Shown: positions 8,404 to 17,595, counted from the first letter of the stretch. The stretch is DNA of 64,000 nucleotides from an uncultured Alistipes sp. (GCA_944322005.1 CALUNL010000001.1:248001-312000), one strand, 5' to 3'. Numbers and translations are program-made. The notes: generated by a model from the sequence alone, not told the origin.

Positions 8404-10440
8404 CTACTGCTGTTTCGCAATGGTTATCGTGACGCCTCCGGTAAGCCAGAAACCGGGCCGTATGAGCCCTCCGAAGTCACAGTAGCGTGTGTCGGTGACG
8501 TTGTCGGCATCCAAATGGATAGCCACCGGTCCCGATTCGTATCGCAGTCTTGCCCTGAGCAGGAAGTAGGGCTTGAAGTCCACCTGCTCGGTCACCATGT
8601 GCCCCTCTGCATCGAGCTTCAGCGAGCCGTCGGCGTTGCGCAGGTAGGCCGTATATGATCCGTAACGGTCGTACAGCGTCCCCGTCAGTGCGACGGTAAA
8701 TCCTTTCAGCGGACTCAACTCCATCGATACAGAGAGCTTGTTGCGCATGTAGTCGAATACGCTTGAGGTTACGACATCGTTCAGTTTGGAGGTGGTTATA
8801 TACCCGTACGAGAGACTTATGCTTCGAAGGAGGCCGCTTTTCGGACGGTATCCGGCCTGAAGGTCGACGCCGAATGTACCGAGCCTCGACTCCTGCTCGG
8901 AGTGCCATTTGTCGTACAATGTCTCGCCGTTTACGACGAGCTCGTCGCGCCACACCCAGTCTATTACGTTGCGGCCGTCGCGGTAGAACGCCATTGCCGA
9001 TATCTGCCACGGCCCCTTGCCGTAACCTCCGCCGATGCGGTAGGTGATGGCCTGTTCCGGGACGAGGTCGGGGTTGTTTATCTGCGCGGCGGACGAGTAG
9101 TATAGGTCCGTGAACGTCGGCAGACGCATCGACTGCGTTGCCCCGGCTTCGGCGTGCCAGCCGTTATGGCTTCGGTAGCTTCCGGTTGCGGACCACGATG
9201 CCGATGTGCCGTATGGCGTCATGCATACGCCGACGGAGGCTGCGACTCCGAACCTGTCCCATCTCTTCGCATGGCGCAGCCACAGGTTGCCCACATGTCT
9301 CGATTTCGCGTATTTGTAGTTTCTGCGCGGAGTCTCCATCTTCTCGCCGAGGTTGGAGCTGAATATGTGGTGGTACATGTAGTCGCCGCCTATGGACGAT
9401 GTTCCCCATCCCCAGCGGTAGTCGCCCCAGACCTCCGCACCGATGTTGTCGGTGTTGTGATAGTTGGTCGGGGTCCCTCGGGTCCACTCGTATCGGTCGA
9501 AATTCTTGCGATAGCTTACGCTGGCATGAACCTTTGCCCGCCCGAACTCCCTGGTCCAGCGGAGCGAGCCGAGTGCGGTGGATGTCTGTTCGAACTGGTC
9601 GCGGTTGTATGCGGCATAGAAGCCGTTGGAACCGAACATGCGCCCCTGCACTCCGGCCTGGAAGTCGAACAGGCCCGCCTTTGGCGAGTCGTATGTCATA
9701 CGCAGGTATCCGTTTGCGTTTTGGAAGTCGGTGTTGTAGGTATAACCGTCGCTGCGGCGGAACGAACCTGCGGCGAACACGGTCAGGCGGTTATGGGTTA
9801 CGGCTCCTGACAGGTTGGTGTAGAAGTACCCGTATTGCCCTCCCTCCATGCTCAACCGGAGATATGTGGGGTATAACGGCGCCGTGCGGATATTTACGGA
9901 GCCGGCATAGGCCCCTACGCCCGTTACGCCCTCGATGAGGTCGATCCCCGAGATGCAGTCCATGTCTATGGGCAGTGAGTGAGTCTGATGCCCCGTACGG
10001 GCATCCGTGAAGTTGATGCCGTTCAGAAGCAGCATCGTCTGGTCGAAAGAACCTCCGCGGACCGAGATGTCGGCTTGCGCTCCCTTGCCGCTGCGTTCCC
10101 TGACATCGATGGCCGGACTGCTTCCGAGGGCCTCTTCCAATGTCTGGATCGGCGCACCGACATCGGCCTTGCGGTCGAATATCGGTGTTTGCGGCAGAAT
10201 GCTGCGTGTGGGACCGTGTTTGCTCCCGACGACCTCCACCTCCTCTATCCGCAGGTTGCGGAATACCGAGACGGTGTCGGTCTGTGCACGCGACTCTTCG
10301 GCCGCAAGCAAGAGAATCGACATCCCGACCGCGAGTACGCCTATGGTCACATGACGGTGGAGACTGGCGAAGATTCCGTAGCTCGCACGGCTCCACCGCC
10401 TGAAACAGGCGATTTTCCTGTCGGTCGGTTGTTTTTTCAT
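8404..10440 (-). CDS. TonB-dependent outer-membrane receptor (small, BtuB/FhuA-like)
   Basis: The 678-residue protein is predicted to be a 22-strand beta-barrel gated by a plug domain and driven by TonB. A hydrophobic segment at about residues 31-50 ending in AEESRAQ is the signal peptide, after an unusually long basic leader. RNLRIEEVEVVGSK resembles a TonB box region. The plug domain contains IQTLEEALGSSPAIDVRERSG and the ISVRGGSFDQTMLLLNG signature. No N-terminal carboxypeptidase-like domain is present, so it is not SusC-like; size suits a siderophore or cobalamin receptor. The substrate is unknown and no cobalamin riboswitch was seen upstream. It lies 125 bases downstream of uvrA on the same strand. 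Confidence 0.9.
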   Translation of the reverse strand: MKKQPTDRKIACFRRWSRASYGIFASLHRHVTIGVLAVGMSILLLAAEESRAQTDTVSVFRNLRIEEVEVVGSKHGPTRSILPQTPIFDRKADVGAPIQTLEEALGSSPAIDVRERSGKGAQADISVRGGSFDQTMLLLNGINFTDARTGHQTHSLPIDMDCISGIDLIEGVTGVGAYAGSVNIRTAPLYPTYLRLSMEGGQYGYFYTNLSGAVTHNRLTVFAAGSFRRSDGYTYNTDFQNANGYLRMTYDSPKAGLFDFQAGVQGRMFGSNGFYAAYNRDQFEQTSTALGSLRWTREFGRAKVHASVSYRKNFDRYEWTRGTPTNYHNTDNIGAEVWGDYRWGWGTSSIGGDYMYHHIFSSNLGEKMETPRRNYKYAKSRHVGNLWLRHAKRWDRFGVAASVGVCMTPYGTSASWSATGSYRSHNGWHAEAGATQSMRLPTFTDLYYSSAAQINNPDLVPEQAITYRIGGGYGKGPWQISAMAFYRDGRNVIDWVWRDELVVNGETLYDKWHSEQESRLGTFGVDLQAGYRPKSGLLRSISLSYGYITTSKLNDVVTSSVFDYMRNKLSVSMELSPLKGFTVALTGTLYDRYGSYTAYLRNADGSLKLDAEGHMVTEQVDFKPYFLLRARLRYESGPVAIHLDADNVTDTRYCDFGGLIRPGFWLTGGVTITIAKQQ

Positions 10441-10484
10441 CTTTTTGATTTGAGTTGTTTGTTGATAAATTAGTTATTTGAAAG

Positions 10485-10524
10485 GCCGTGTCTGCAATCT
10501 CCATCTGAAGAGATCCGGCACGGC
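10485..10524 (-). other. Inverted repeat between uvrA and the TonB-dependent receptor
   Basis: Outer arms GCCGTG/CACGGC (10485-10490 and 10519-10524) enclose inner arms ATCTC/GAGAT (10497-10501 and 10510-10514). The minus-strand RNA could fold into a two-tier hairpin. There is no U-run after it, so it is either a weak uvrA terminator or a leader element of the receptor gene. Confidence 0.45.
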
Positions 10525-10565
10525 TTGGTGTAAGTATAATCTTATGTGTAACGCATGTCCTGTCG

Positions 10566-13385
10566 TTATAAAATATCGCGGAGGAAACGTCCCGTATGGC
10601 TCCTTTCGCAGGCGGCCACCTCGGCAGGGGTGCCCGATACGATTATCTCGCCGCCCCCTTCGCCGCCCTCCGGGCCGAGGTCGATGATATGGTCGGCAAC
10701 CTTGATGACATCGAGGTTGTGCTCGATGACGATTACGGTGTTCCCGCGGTCCACGAGCTTGTTGAGAACGCCGAGAAGCTGACGGATGTCCTCGAAATGG
10801 AGTCCCGTGGTCGGCTCGTCGAGCACGTACAGGGTCTTTCCCGTATCCCGCTTCGAAAGCTCGGCCGAGAGCTTTATGCGCTGGCTCTCACCGCCGGAAA
10901 GGGTGGTGCACGGCTGTCCGAGCGTGAGATATCCCAGGCCAACATCCTGTATTGCCTTCAATTTGAGGTATATGGACTGTATTGGCTCGAAAAATTCGAC
11001 GGCCATGTTCACCGTCATGTTCAGAATGTCGTTGATGTTCTTGCCCTTGTATCTTACCTCGAGCGTCTCCTTGTTGTAGCGGTTGCCGCCGCAGGCCTTG
11101 CACTTGACATATACGTCAGGCAGGAAGTTCATCTCGATGGTCTGCACACCGGCTCCGCGGCACTCCTCGCAGCGGCCGCCCTTGACGTTGAAGGAGAAAC
11201 GGCCGGCGTTGAAGCCCCGTATCTGTGCGTCCGGCGTCCGTTCGAACAGCTTGCGTATCTCCCCGAACACGTTGGAGTATGTGGCCGGATTGCTTCGCGG
11301 AGAGCGCCCGATCGGGGACTGGTCTACCACCACGATCTTGTCTATGTTCTCGATGCCCTCTATCGAGTCGTACTGCAAAGGCCGGTCGTAAGACCTGTAC
11401 AGGGTGCGGGTAAGTATCGGCACCAGCGTCTCGTTGATGAGCGACGACTTGCCCGATCCGCTCACGCCTGTGACACAGATGAACTTGCCGAGCGGGAAGG
11501 TCGCATCCACGCCCTTGAGGTTGTTGCCCCGGGCTCCGCGAATCGTTATCTCCTTTCCGTTGCCTTTGCGCAGTGTTTCCGGTATCTCTATGCGCCTGCG
11601 GCCGCTCAGATAATCGGCTGTGATGCTGTCCGATGCGAGTATGTCGTCGAAGGTGCCTGCAGCCACGATGTGACCGCCGCGGCGTCCGGCCTTCGGTCCT
11701 ACATCCACGATGAAATCGGCCGCACGCATCATCTCCTCGTCGTGCTCGACGACGATTACCGAGTTGCCCGCATCGCGCAACTCCTGAAGTGTCCTTATGA
11801 GACGCCTGTTGTCCCGCTGGTGGAGGCCTATGCTCGGCTCGTCGAGAATGTAGAGCACGTTCACCAGTTTAGAGCCTATCTGCGTGGCAAGTCTTATGCG
11901 CTGGCTCTCGCCGCCCGACAGCGAACGGGTGGCACGACCGAGCGACAGGTATCCCAGGCCTACGTCGATGAGGAAACGCAGCCGCTCGCGGATCTCCTTC
12001 ACTATCTCCTGCGCAATCTTGCGTTCGCGGTCGTTCATGTAATCCTCGATGTGGGACATCCACTCCGAGAATGCCGATATGGACATCGCCGAGAGGTCGG
12101 CGATGTTCTTGTCTCCTATGCGGAAGTGCAGCGCTTCGTCCTTCAAACGCGACCCGCCGCACAGCGAGCATGTACGGTAGATGACGAACTGCTCGCGCCA
12201 CTTCTCGCCGCGGCGCGAATCCTCGTCGCCGCACACCATGTTGTTCATGTATTCGGCCACACCCTCCCACGAGCGCATCTGACGTCCGTTCTGGTAGGAG
12301 AATGTGGACAGATTTATTGCCAAAGGCTCCACGTCGCCGTAGAGTATCGCGTTCAGCCCCTCGGACGGAATGCTTCCTATCGGGTCGTCGAGTGTGAATC
12401 CGTAGCGTTTTCCGAGTGCCTCGAGCGTGGCGAAGAGCATGTTGCTGCGGTATTTGCCAAGAGGCGCGATGCCGCCGTCGCGCAGTGACAGCCTCTCGTC
12501 GGGCATTATCTTCTCGGTGTCGAATACGGCCTCCTCGCCCAGTCCGTTGCATCGCGGGCACGCCCCTTTGGGCGAGTTGAACGAAAATGTGTGAGGCGCC
12601 GGCTCCTCGAATGCCATTCCGGTGGTCGGGCACATCAGGTTCCGCGAATAGTAGCGCATCTCGCCGGACGGGTAGTCGTGCAGCGCCATCGTACCCTTTC
12701 CCTGCCGCATGGCCTCCTTGAGCGAGGTCATTATGCGGTCGCGCGACTGCTCCGATACGGTCAGCCGGTCGATTACGAGCTCTATGGAGTGGACCTTGTA
12801 GCGGTCGAGCCTTTCACCGGCTCCGAATTCGCGTACCTCGCCGTCGATGCGGGCATATATGTATCCGCGTTTGGCGAGCGACTCGAAGAGTTCGCGGTAA
12901 TGGCCCTTGCGCCCCTTGACTATCGGTGCAAGCAGCGCAATCTTGTGTCCGGAATATCCCCCGACAATGAGGTCGCAAATCTGTTCGTCGGTATAGTGGG
13001 TCATCAGCTCGCCGGTGGCCGGTGAGTAGGCGCGCGAGGCGCGGGCGAAGAGCAGTCGCAGGAAGTCGTTGATCTCGGTTACGGTGCCCACCGTAGAACG
13101 CGGGTTCTTGTTGGTGGTCTTCTGCTCGATGGCCACGACGGGGCTCAATCCGGAGATGCGGTCGACGTCGGGACGCTCCATGGAGCCGATGAACTGACGG
13201 GCGTATGCCGACAGCGTCTCCATGTAGCGGCGCTGACCCTCGGCGTATATGGTATCGAATGCCAGCGACGACTTGCCCGAGCCGGAGAGTCCGGTTATGA
13301 CTACCAGACTGTTGCGCGGAATCTCGAGGTCGATGTTCTTGAGGTTGTGAACCCTTGCGCCTTCGATTCTGATTTTGTCCTCCAT
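10566..13385 (-). CDS. uvrA: Excinuclease ABC subunit A (UvrA, first copy)
   Basis: The 939-residue ATPase recognises bulky DNA lesions and loads UvrB in nucleotide excision repair. Two ABC modules are visible: Walker [10 protein letters not shown] near residue 35 and GVSGSGKSS in the C-terminal half, with signature motifs [13 protein letters not shown] and [13 protein letters not shown] and Walker [12 protein letters not shown] and [11 protein letters not shown]. Zinc-binding Cys pairs occur (CSLCGG, CEECRG, CKACGG). [12 protein letters not shown] marks this as the UvrA1-type paralogue of Bacteroidota; a second copy is at 41510-44290. Identity between the paralogues is clearly partial, so this is not a recent duplication. 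Full length, no damage seen. Confidence 0.97.
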   Translation of the reverse strand: MEDKIRIEGARVHNLKNIDLEIPRNSLVVITGLSGSGKSSLAFDTIYAEGQRRYMETLSAYARQFIGSMERPDVDRISGLSPVVAIEQKTTNKNPRSTVGTVTEINDFLRLLFARASRAYSPATGELMTHYTDEQICDLIVGGYSGHKIALLAPIVKGRKGHYRELFESLAKRGYIYARIDGEVREFGAGERLDRYKVHSIELVIDRLTVSEQSRDRIMTSLKEAMRQGKGTMALHDYPSGEMRYYSRNLMCPTTGMAFEEPAPHTFSFNSPKGACPRCNGLGEEAVFDTEKIMPDERLSLRDGGIAPLGKYRSNMLFATLEALGKRYGFTLDDPIGSIPSEGLNAILYGDVEPLAINLSTFSYQNGRQMRSWEGVAEYMNNMVCGDEDSRRGEKWREQFVIYRTCSLCGGSRLKDEALHFRIGDKNIADLSAMSISAFSEWMSHIEDYMNDRERKIAQEIVKEIRERLRFLIDVGLGYLSLGRATRSLSGGESQRIRLATQIGSKLVNVLYILDEPSIGLHQRDNRRLIRTLQELRDAGNSVIVVEHDEEMMRAADFIVDVGPKAGRRGGHIVAAGTFDDILASDSITADYLSGRRRIEIPETLRKGNGKEITIRGARGNNLKGVDATFPLGKFICVTGVSGSGKSSLINETLVPILTRTLYRSYDRPLQYDSIEGIENIDKIVVVDQSPIGRSPRSNPATYSNVFGEIRKLFERTPDAQIRGFNAGRFSFNVKGGRCEECRGAGVQTIEMNFLPDVYVKCKACGGNRYNKETLEVRYKGKNINDILNMTVNMAVEFFEPIQSIYLKLKAIQDVGLGYLTLGQPCTTLSGGESQRIKLSAELSKRDTGKTLYVLDEPTTGLHFEDIRQLLGVLNKLVDRGNTVIVIEHNLDVIKVADHIIDLGPEGGEGGGEIIVSGTPAEVAACERSHTGRFLRDIL

Positions 13386-13405
13386 CTTTGTCCCGTATCC
13401 TACAT

Positions 13406-14185
13406 TCAGGCTCCCATGAGCGTGTTGAGAATATCATGCAAAGATACTAAACCTATCAAATCTGCGAAACAAATGAGAACAATAATTACCGTAAAGGCCT
13501 TTATGAAACCCTTTCCCCAACCCACCATATAGTGCGAGGCGAGGAACGAACCGATGATGTTGCCGAGGCCGTGGATGAGGCCGAACATGTAGTCGACCTG
13601 GCCGTTTATCATGAAGACCGCCAGCGAGAATGGCGTTGCGATGAGAATCACGAATCCCTTGATGACGTTGGCCGTGACGATGTCCATGCGCATCGACCAC
13701 AGGGTGATGGCAAGGATCAGATAGCCTATGCCCACGTATATGTACCCTCCGTAGAAGCCTATCAGGAGGAACCATATGTAGTGTTTGGGTTTCACCTCGA
13801 TGTTGTTTCCCGCCTTGATCTTTATCCGGTTGTCGAATATGATGTAGATGAGGATTATCAGCAGGATTACACCGAAACATATCTTGAATATGGTTTCGTC
13901 TATGTGCGAGGCCACCAGCGAGCCGGCTATGTTGCCGACAATGACCGGTATGGAGAGCAGAAGTCCGTGGCGTACGTTGAGCATCCGCTTGCGGATGAAG
14001 GTGACGGTGGCCGTGAGGTTCTGCAGCAGCACCGCTATGCGGTTGGTACCGTTTGCCATTCCTATCGGCAGCCCGAGGGCCGTGAACATCGTTATCGTGA
14101 TAATCGAACCGCCGCCGGCCAACGTGTTGATTATGCCGACAATTATGCCGGATGCGATTAGTGCTATGATGATGTTCCAGTCCAC
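13406..14185 (-). CDS. TauE/SafE-family sulfite-exporter-like permease
   Basis: The product is a ~259-residue membrane protein with about eight helices. The N-terminus, SGIIVGIINTLAGGGSII, is the hallmark of the TauE/SafE family, and a second half repeats the pattern (MVGWGKGFIKAFTVI). The family exports sulfite, sulfoacetate or similar organosulfur anions; the substrate here is unknown. The longest frame starts with a TTG at 14209, but the promoter at 14218-14248 would leave only about 5 bases of leader. A GTG at 14185 preceded by AAAGG gives a normal leader and is preferred. It is divergent from the S1-domain gene. Confidence 0.82.
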   Translation of the reverse strand: MDWNIIIALIASGIIVGIINTLAGGGSIITITMFTALGLPIGMANGTNRIAVLLQNLTATVTFIRKRMLNVRHGLLLSIPVIVGNIAGSLVASHIDETIFKICFGVILLIILIYIIFDNRIKIKAGNNIEVKPKHYIWFLLIGFYGGYIYVGIGYLILAITLWSMRMDIVTANVIKGFVILIATPFSLAVFMINGQVDYMFGLIHGLGNIIGSFLASHYMVGWGKGFIKAFTVIIVLICFADLIGLVSLHDILNTLMGA

Positions 14186-14217
14186 TTCCTGAGCCTTTGG
14201 AATTTCCAACCTATATA

Positions 14218-14248
14218 CAAATATAGCGAAAATACCGCTATTTTACAA
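14218..14248 (-). promoter_or_regulatory. Promoter of the TauE-like gene (TTG, 20 bases, TATATTTG)
   Basis: Minus-strand TTG (14248-14246) and TATATTTG (14225-14218) are separated by exactly 20 bases. Transcription would start near 14213, which decides between the two candidate start codons of the gene downstream. Confidence 0.78.
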
Positions 14249-14272
14249 CACGCTCCGAAATGAACCGACAAA

Positions 14273-14305
14273 TTTGTCCGTTCTCGGAATGTTTTTGTAC
14301 ATTTG
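14273..14305 (+). promoter_or_regulatory. Promoter of the S1-domain gene (TTTG, 21 bases, TACATTTG)
   Basis: TTTG at 14273-14276 and TACATTTG at 14298-14305 are 21 bases apart. The predicted start of transcription, about 14310, leaves a 16-base leader to the ATG at 14326 and excludes the upstream ATG at 14260. Confidence 0.8.
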
Positions 14306-14325
14306 CACCACCAATCATTTTCACG

Positions 14326-15171
14326 ATGAAGACAGGAGAGGTTCAAACTTTACGCGTGGCGCGCGTGTCCGATTACGGTCTCTATCTTGAGGACGGGGAG
14401 CATAACGAGGTGTTGCTTCCGAACCGTTACGTGTCGCTGGCACAGAAGGTCGGCGACGAGGTGGAGGTGTTCGTGTACCACGACTCCGAGGACCGTATCG
14501 TCGCGACCACCGAAACCCCGCTCATAAAGGCGGGTGAGGTGTCATACCTCGAGGTGGTGGACAAGAACATACACGGTGCGTTTCTCAACTGGGGCATAAG
14601 CGGGAAGGACCTGTTCCTGCCGAACCGCAACCAGCAGGGCGGAGTGGTCGTAGGACGACGCTATTTTGTCTACATGTATGTGGACAACGTGACCGGGCGT
14701 TGCGTGGCGACGGGCAAACTCAAGAACTTCGTGAACAATGAAGGTGTCGTGACCGTGGCTCCGCGTCAGGAGGTAGACATTCTTGTCGTTTCCGAGAGCC
14801 CGATAGGGTATCGCGTGGTGGTCGAGAACCGTCACTGGGGAATGATATACAAGAACCAGATTTTCCGCAAAGTAGAGATAGGCGAGCGTTGCAGGGCATA
14901 TGTGGTCCGCGTTACGGAGGACAATCGCATAGACCTTTCGCTGCAGCAGCAGGGATTTGCCCAGGTGAAGGGATCGGCGGAGCATATATGCGGGGAGCTC
15001 AAACGCAACGGCGGTTTCCTGCCGCTGGGCGACGACAGTGCGCCGGAGCAGGTGCAGCAGATGCTGCAGATGAGCAAGAAGCAGTTCAAGCGTTCGCTCG
15101 GAATGCTCCTGAGCAGCGGACGTGTGCGTATCGTGGAATCCGGTATCGAATTGGTTGAAGGCAAGAGATGA
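14326..15171 (+). CDS. S1-like RNA-binding protein (CvfB/YitL family)
   Basis: The 281-residue protein has three tandem OB/S1-like segments: residues ~1-65 (RVSDYGLYLEDGE, EVFVYHDSEDR), ~70-140 (LNWGISGKDLFLP), and ~150-210 (YRVVVENRHWGMIYKN, VVRVTEDNRIDLSLQ). The C-terminus is a winged-helix-like stretch (MSKKQFKRSLGMLLSSGRVRI). This is the CvfB architecture, which binds RNA and affects virulence gene expression in Staphylococcus; the role in Bacteroidota is not established. The start codon was chosen from the promoter position. The stop overlaps the next gene by four bases (ATGA), so translation is coupled to the methyltransferase. Confidence 0.88.
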   Translation: MKTGEVQTLRVARVSDYGLYLEDGEHNEVLLPNRYVSLAQKVGDEVEVFVYHDSEDRIVATTETPLIKAGEVSYLEVVDKNIHGAFLNWGISGKDLFLPNRNQQGGVVVGRRYFVYMYVDNVTGRCVATGKLKNFVNNEGVVTVAPRQEVDILVVSESPIGYRVVVENRHWGMIYKNQIFRKVEIGERCRAYVVRVTEDNRIDLSLQQQGFAQVKGSAEHICGELKRNGGFLPLGDDSAPEQVQQMLQMSKKQFKRSLGMLLSSGRVRIVESGIELVEGKR

Positions 15172-15935
15172 GTAACAAGAAGATAATAACCGCCGAGAGG
15201 GTATCGCTCGATGTTTCGGACAATTATGTCTATCGCCGTTCGCTTCTGGCATACCGCCGTGCGGCGGAGATGATAGGAGGGGATGTGCTCGAAATCGGTA
15301 CGGGTACCGGCTACGGGGCAGAGGTTCTCGCGCCGAAGGCCGACCGCTTCATTACCGTGGACAAGGACGCCCCGACGCAGTTGTCGCTGCCGGAGAACAT
15401 AGAGTTTCATATGATGGAGGTGCCTCCGCTCGGATTCGAGAGCAACTCGTTCGATTATGTGGTTTCGTTCCAGGTAATAGAGCATATCGAAGACGACATG
15501 TCGTTTGTCCGCGAAGTGTCGCGCGTGCTGCGCCCGGGCGGGAAATTCATCGTAACTACCCCAAATGCTCCGATGTCGCTTACTCGCAATCCCTGGCACG
15601 TGAGGGAGTACAATGCCGACGAACTTTTCAACCTGTTGAGCTGCAACTTCGCAGAGGTTGAGATGATGGGTGTTGCAGGAAACGAGAAGGTGATGACGTA
15701 TTACCGCAAGAACCGCAAGAGTGTCAGGCGGATAATGCGTTTCGACGTGCTCGATCTCCAGCACAGGCTTCCGCGGCGGATGCTGCAGTTCCCGTACGAT
15801 GTGATGAACCGTCTGAACCGGAAGATGCTGCTGAAGGGCAACCGCTCGCTCACGGAGTCGATCGCCGAGGATGACTATTCGGTCGTACCGTACCGCGAGG
15901 ATTGTTTCGACCTCTTCTTCGTAGCCTCAAAATAG
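15168..15935 (+). CDS. Class I SAM-dependent methyltransferase
   Basis: The 255-residue protein carries the SAM-binding motif I EIGTGTGYGAEVL near residue 41, an acidic residue at the end of strand 2 (TVDKDAP), and a UbiE/Methyltransf_11-like core with FDYVVSFQVIEHIEDD and the motif III region LRPGGKFIVTTPN. A C-terminal ~90-residue extension is basic and may bind the substrate. The start overlaps the RNA-binding gene by four bases. The partner gene suggests an RNA or translation-related substrate, but this is only contextual; a lipid or small-molecule substrate is equally possible. Confidence 0.85.
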   Translation: MSNKKIITAERVSLDVSDNYVYRRSLLAYRRAAEMIGGDVLEIGTGTGYGAEVLAPKADRFITVDKDAPTQLSLPENIEFHMMEVPPLGFESNSFDYVVSFQVIEHIEDDMSFVREVSRVLRPGGKFIVTTPNAPMSLTRNPWHVREYNADELFNLLSCNFAEVEMMGVAGNEKVMTYYRKNRKSVRRIMRFDVLDLQHRLPRRMLQFPYDVMNRLNRKMLLKGNRSLTESIAEDDYSVVPYREDCFDLFFVASK

Positions 15936-16034
15936 CCTTTTCGTGTTATCGTTCATGCCGTTTCGTGCATGAGGGATTTGTTCGCGGCCCGATATTTGAG
16001 ATCCGACCGTATGAACAAATCATCTCATACGGTT

Positions 16035-16619
16035 ATGAAACGAAAAATACTCTTTGTCATGGCGGCCATATTGACCGTCGGGTTCTTCGTGGTGGGCTAT
16101 ACGCAGTCCTCAAAATCAGCCAAATCATCGTCGAGTGCGCAGTCATCGAAGGAGATGCAGCGCGAGGAGCGCCATCGCCTGCGCGAGGAGCGCCGTGCAC
16201 AGCGCTTGCAGGAGTACGAGCACTATATGGACTCGATAGTGCTGGCCCGCAACTTCCAGTTCGACCCTACGAGCATGCAGCAGCAGCCTGCCGGCGCCAC
16301 GCGAATGCTCAACAATCCGAACTTTCTGCTCTCGTTCTGGGGAACGGGTGAGGTCGATGTCTGCCTTCCGTATCTGAAGGGCGTTACTCCTCCGTACTAT
16401 TACGTTATCCTCAACTACACGCTGCCGATGGTCATGAACTATATGACCGAGCAGACGAACGAGGGCTGGCTCGTTACATTCTCCTCCACGCTCTTCTCTG
16501 CCACCGATTACAAGTTCTCGCTCGAGATATACTCCTCGTCGGGAACGGCCACGCTTACAATCTCGACGCCTTGGTATCCTGATGTGCAGTACAGCGGCAC
16601 CATAACCGGAATCAACTGA
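16035..16619 (+). CDS. Exported DUF4251 protein (first of a tandem pair)
   Basis: The protein has about 194 residues, counted from the ATG at 16035, which gives a clean signal sequence (MKRKILFVMAAILTVGFFVVGY). An upstream in-frame ATG at 16011 would add eight polar residues and is less likely. A Ser-rich stretch and a basic/acidic coiled-coil-like segment (residues ~35-60, EEREERR-type heptads) lead into a beta-rich domain matching DUF4251, a Bacteroidota periplasmic family of unknown function (LARNFQFDPTSMQ, GTGEVDVCLPYLKG, YSGTITGI). One base separates it from its paralogue. Function unknown. Confidence 0.8.
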   Translation: MKRKILFVMAAILTVGFFVVGYTQSSKSAKSSSSAQSSKEMQREERHRLREERRAQRLQEYEHYMDSIVLARNFQFDPTSMQQQPAGATRMLNNPNFLLSFWGTGEVDVCLPYLKGVTPPYYYVILNYTLPMVMNYMTEQTNEGWLVTFSSTLFSATDYKFSLEIYSSSGTATLTISTPWYPDVQYSGTITGIN

Positions 16620-16620
16620 C

Positions 16621-17121
16621 ATGAAGCGTCTTCTGGCGATGACCGCAATGCTGCTCGCCGGCGTTGCGGTCTTTTCTCAATCCAGGCCGAAAACGACGCT
16701 TGCCGGGCGTCGAAGCGCACGGGCTGCGGAGTTCCGTGCGCGGGCCGATTCGCTGCTGCGTTCGAGGGTGTATACGTTTTTCCCGACCACCATGCAGAAT
16801 GCACCCGAAGGGGACATGCGTTTCGTCTACGACTCCTATTTCTATCTCCACATGGGCCTTGACAGCGTGTCGCTGCACCTGCCGTTCGAGTTCGTCAACT
16901 ATGTCATAGATACGGAGACGTTCGACTCTCCGGTGAGAAACTATACGGAGCGTCCGGACAGCGGATACTGGAGCATAATGTACACAATCGACAGTGACGG
17001 AATTCCGTGGGTGGTTGATATGGCCGTATCGTACGATATCGAGCGCACGGTGCTCTCCATCTCCACCCCGAAGGCGACCATGCGCTATGTGGGATATATT
17101 TCCGAAGGGCGCAAAGACTGA
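16621..17121 (+). CDS. Exported DUF4251 protein (second of a tandem pair)
   Basis: The 166-residue protein has a signal peptide (MKRLLAMTAMLLAGVAVFSQ). The mature part repeats the pattern of the upstream gene: a basic helix (RRSARAAEFRARADSLL), an RVYTFFPTTMQNAPEG segment equivalent to the NFQFDPTSMQ segment of its neighbour, then beta strands ending ISTPKATMRYVGYIS. It is a diverged tandem duplicate with a DUF4251 fold. It starts one base after the first gene ends, so both are on one transcript. An inverted repeat at 17188-17223 probably ends the unit. Function unknown. Confidence 0.8.
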   Translation: MKRLLAMTAMLLAGVAVFSQSRPKTTLAGRRSARAAEFRARADSLLRSRVYTFFPTTMQNAPEGDMRFVYDSYFYLHMGLDSVSLHLPFEFVNYVIDTETFDSPVRNYTERPDSGYWSIMYTIDSDGIPWVVDMAVSYDIERTVLSISTPKATMRYVGYISEGRKD

Positions 17122-17187
17122 CGTGCGTCCGCAATTGTCAGGTACGGAGATACAGCCGCAGGAACGGATATCGATACCGTACTTGAA

Positions 17188-17223
17188 ACAGGATGAGCGC
17201 CTCTTATGATGGCGCCATCCTGT
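17188..17223. terminator. Probable bidirectional terminator hairpin
   Basis: ACAGGATG (17188-17195) pairs with CATCCTGT (17216-17223), and inside it GCGCC (17197-17201) pairs with GGCGC (17211-17215). One A is bulged and the loop is nine bases. It lies between the convergent DUF4251 gene and the small membrane-protein gene. No long T-run follows on either strand. Confidence 0.55.
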
Positions 17224-17268
17224 ATGTAATATGAATGGAATTATCTTTTTCGCTTGCCTGTCTGCGGC

Positions 17269-17394
17269 TTAATTGTTTTCGGCCTTTCCCTCTTTGACAA
17301 TCCCGGCCTTCTTCAACAACGGCATAATCAAGGGTGTAAGAATTCCGGCTATAATCGCCGAAACAACTATGACTGCAATCTGCTTCCAATCCAT
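17269..17394 (-). CDS. 41-residue single-pass membrane protein
   Basis: The minus strand from an ATG at 17394 encodes 41 residues: a short start (MDWKQ), a hydrophobic helix (IAVIVVSAIIAGILTPLIMPLL) and a charged tail (KKAGIVKEGKAENN) ending in TAA. A TATTTTTG element at 17429-17422 lies 28 bases upstream of the ATG. The gene sits alone in a 460-base gap between DUF4251 and ispF. Shape suggests a small inner-membrane regulator or subunit. I do not recognise the family. Coding support is the start, helix, charge pattern and promoter placement. Confidence 0.66.
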   Translation of the reverse strand: MDWKQIAVIVVSAIIAGILTPLIMPLLKKAGIVKEGKAENN

Positions 17395-17421
17395 ATTGGT
17401 GATATTTTAGGTTAATTTCTA

Positions 17422-17429
17422 CAAAAATA
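17422..17429 (-). promoter_or_regulatory. -7 element (TATTTTTG) for the 41-residue gene
   Basis: The minus strand matches TAnnTTTG 28 bases before the ATG. No clear -33 partner was found. The flanking ~20 bases are very AT-rich. Confidence 0.5.
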
Positions 17430-17565
17430 GCAAAAAATATGAAAAGTGCCTCTGACGCAGCGGGAAAATAGTATCTGCCGCATGTTCCCGCATGGACGAA
17501 CCGTTTCAACGGTGATATGCTGACAGTTTCGGAATCTACGTAAACACTATTTCGAAAGGTTTTCG

Positions 17566-17573
17566 TATATTTG
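17566..17573 (+). promoter_or_regulatory. -7 element (TATATTTG) of ispF
   Basis: A perfect TATATTTG lies 22 bases before the ispF ATG at 17596. The upstream in-frame ATG at 17584 would have almost no leader, so 17596 is the better start. Confidence 0.66.
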
Positions 17574-17595
17574 CATTTAATAAATGGAGATTCAT

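Noticed and set aside
10441..10565. Cobalamin riboswitch ahead of the small TonB-dependent receptor
   Set aside because: No GCCACTG box or extended structure was found in the 125-base gap.
10596..12488. Long open frame antisense to uvrA (630 codons), and similar frames antisense to ispF/pepD, dnaA, gdhA and spoT
   Set aside because: They are shadows of GC-rich third positions in well-recognised genes on the other strand; products have no motif, and promoters do not fit.
14260..14325. N-terminal extension of the S1-domain protein from ATG 14260
   Set aside because: The promoter elements 14273-14305 lie inside it and the residues lack family similarity.
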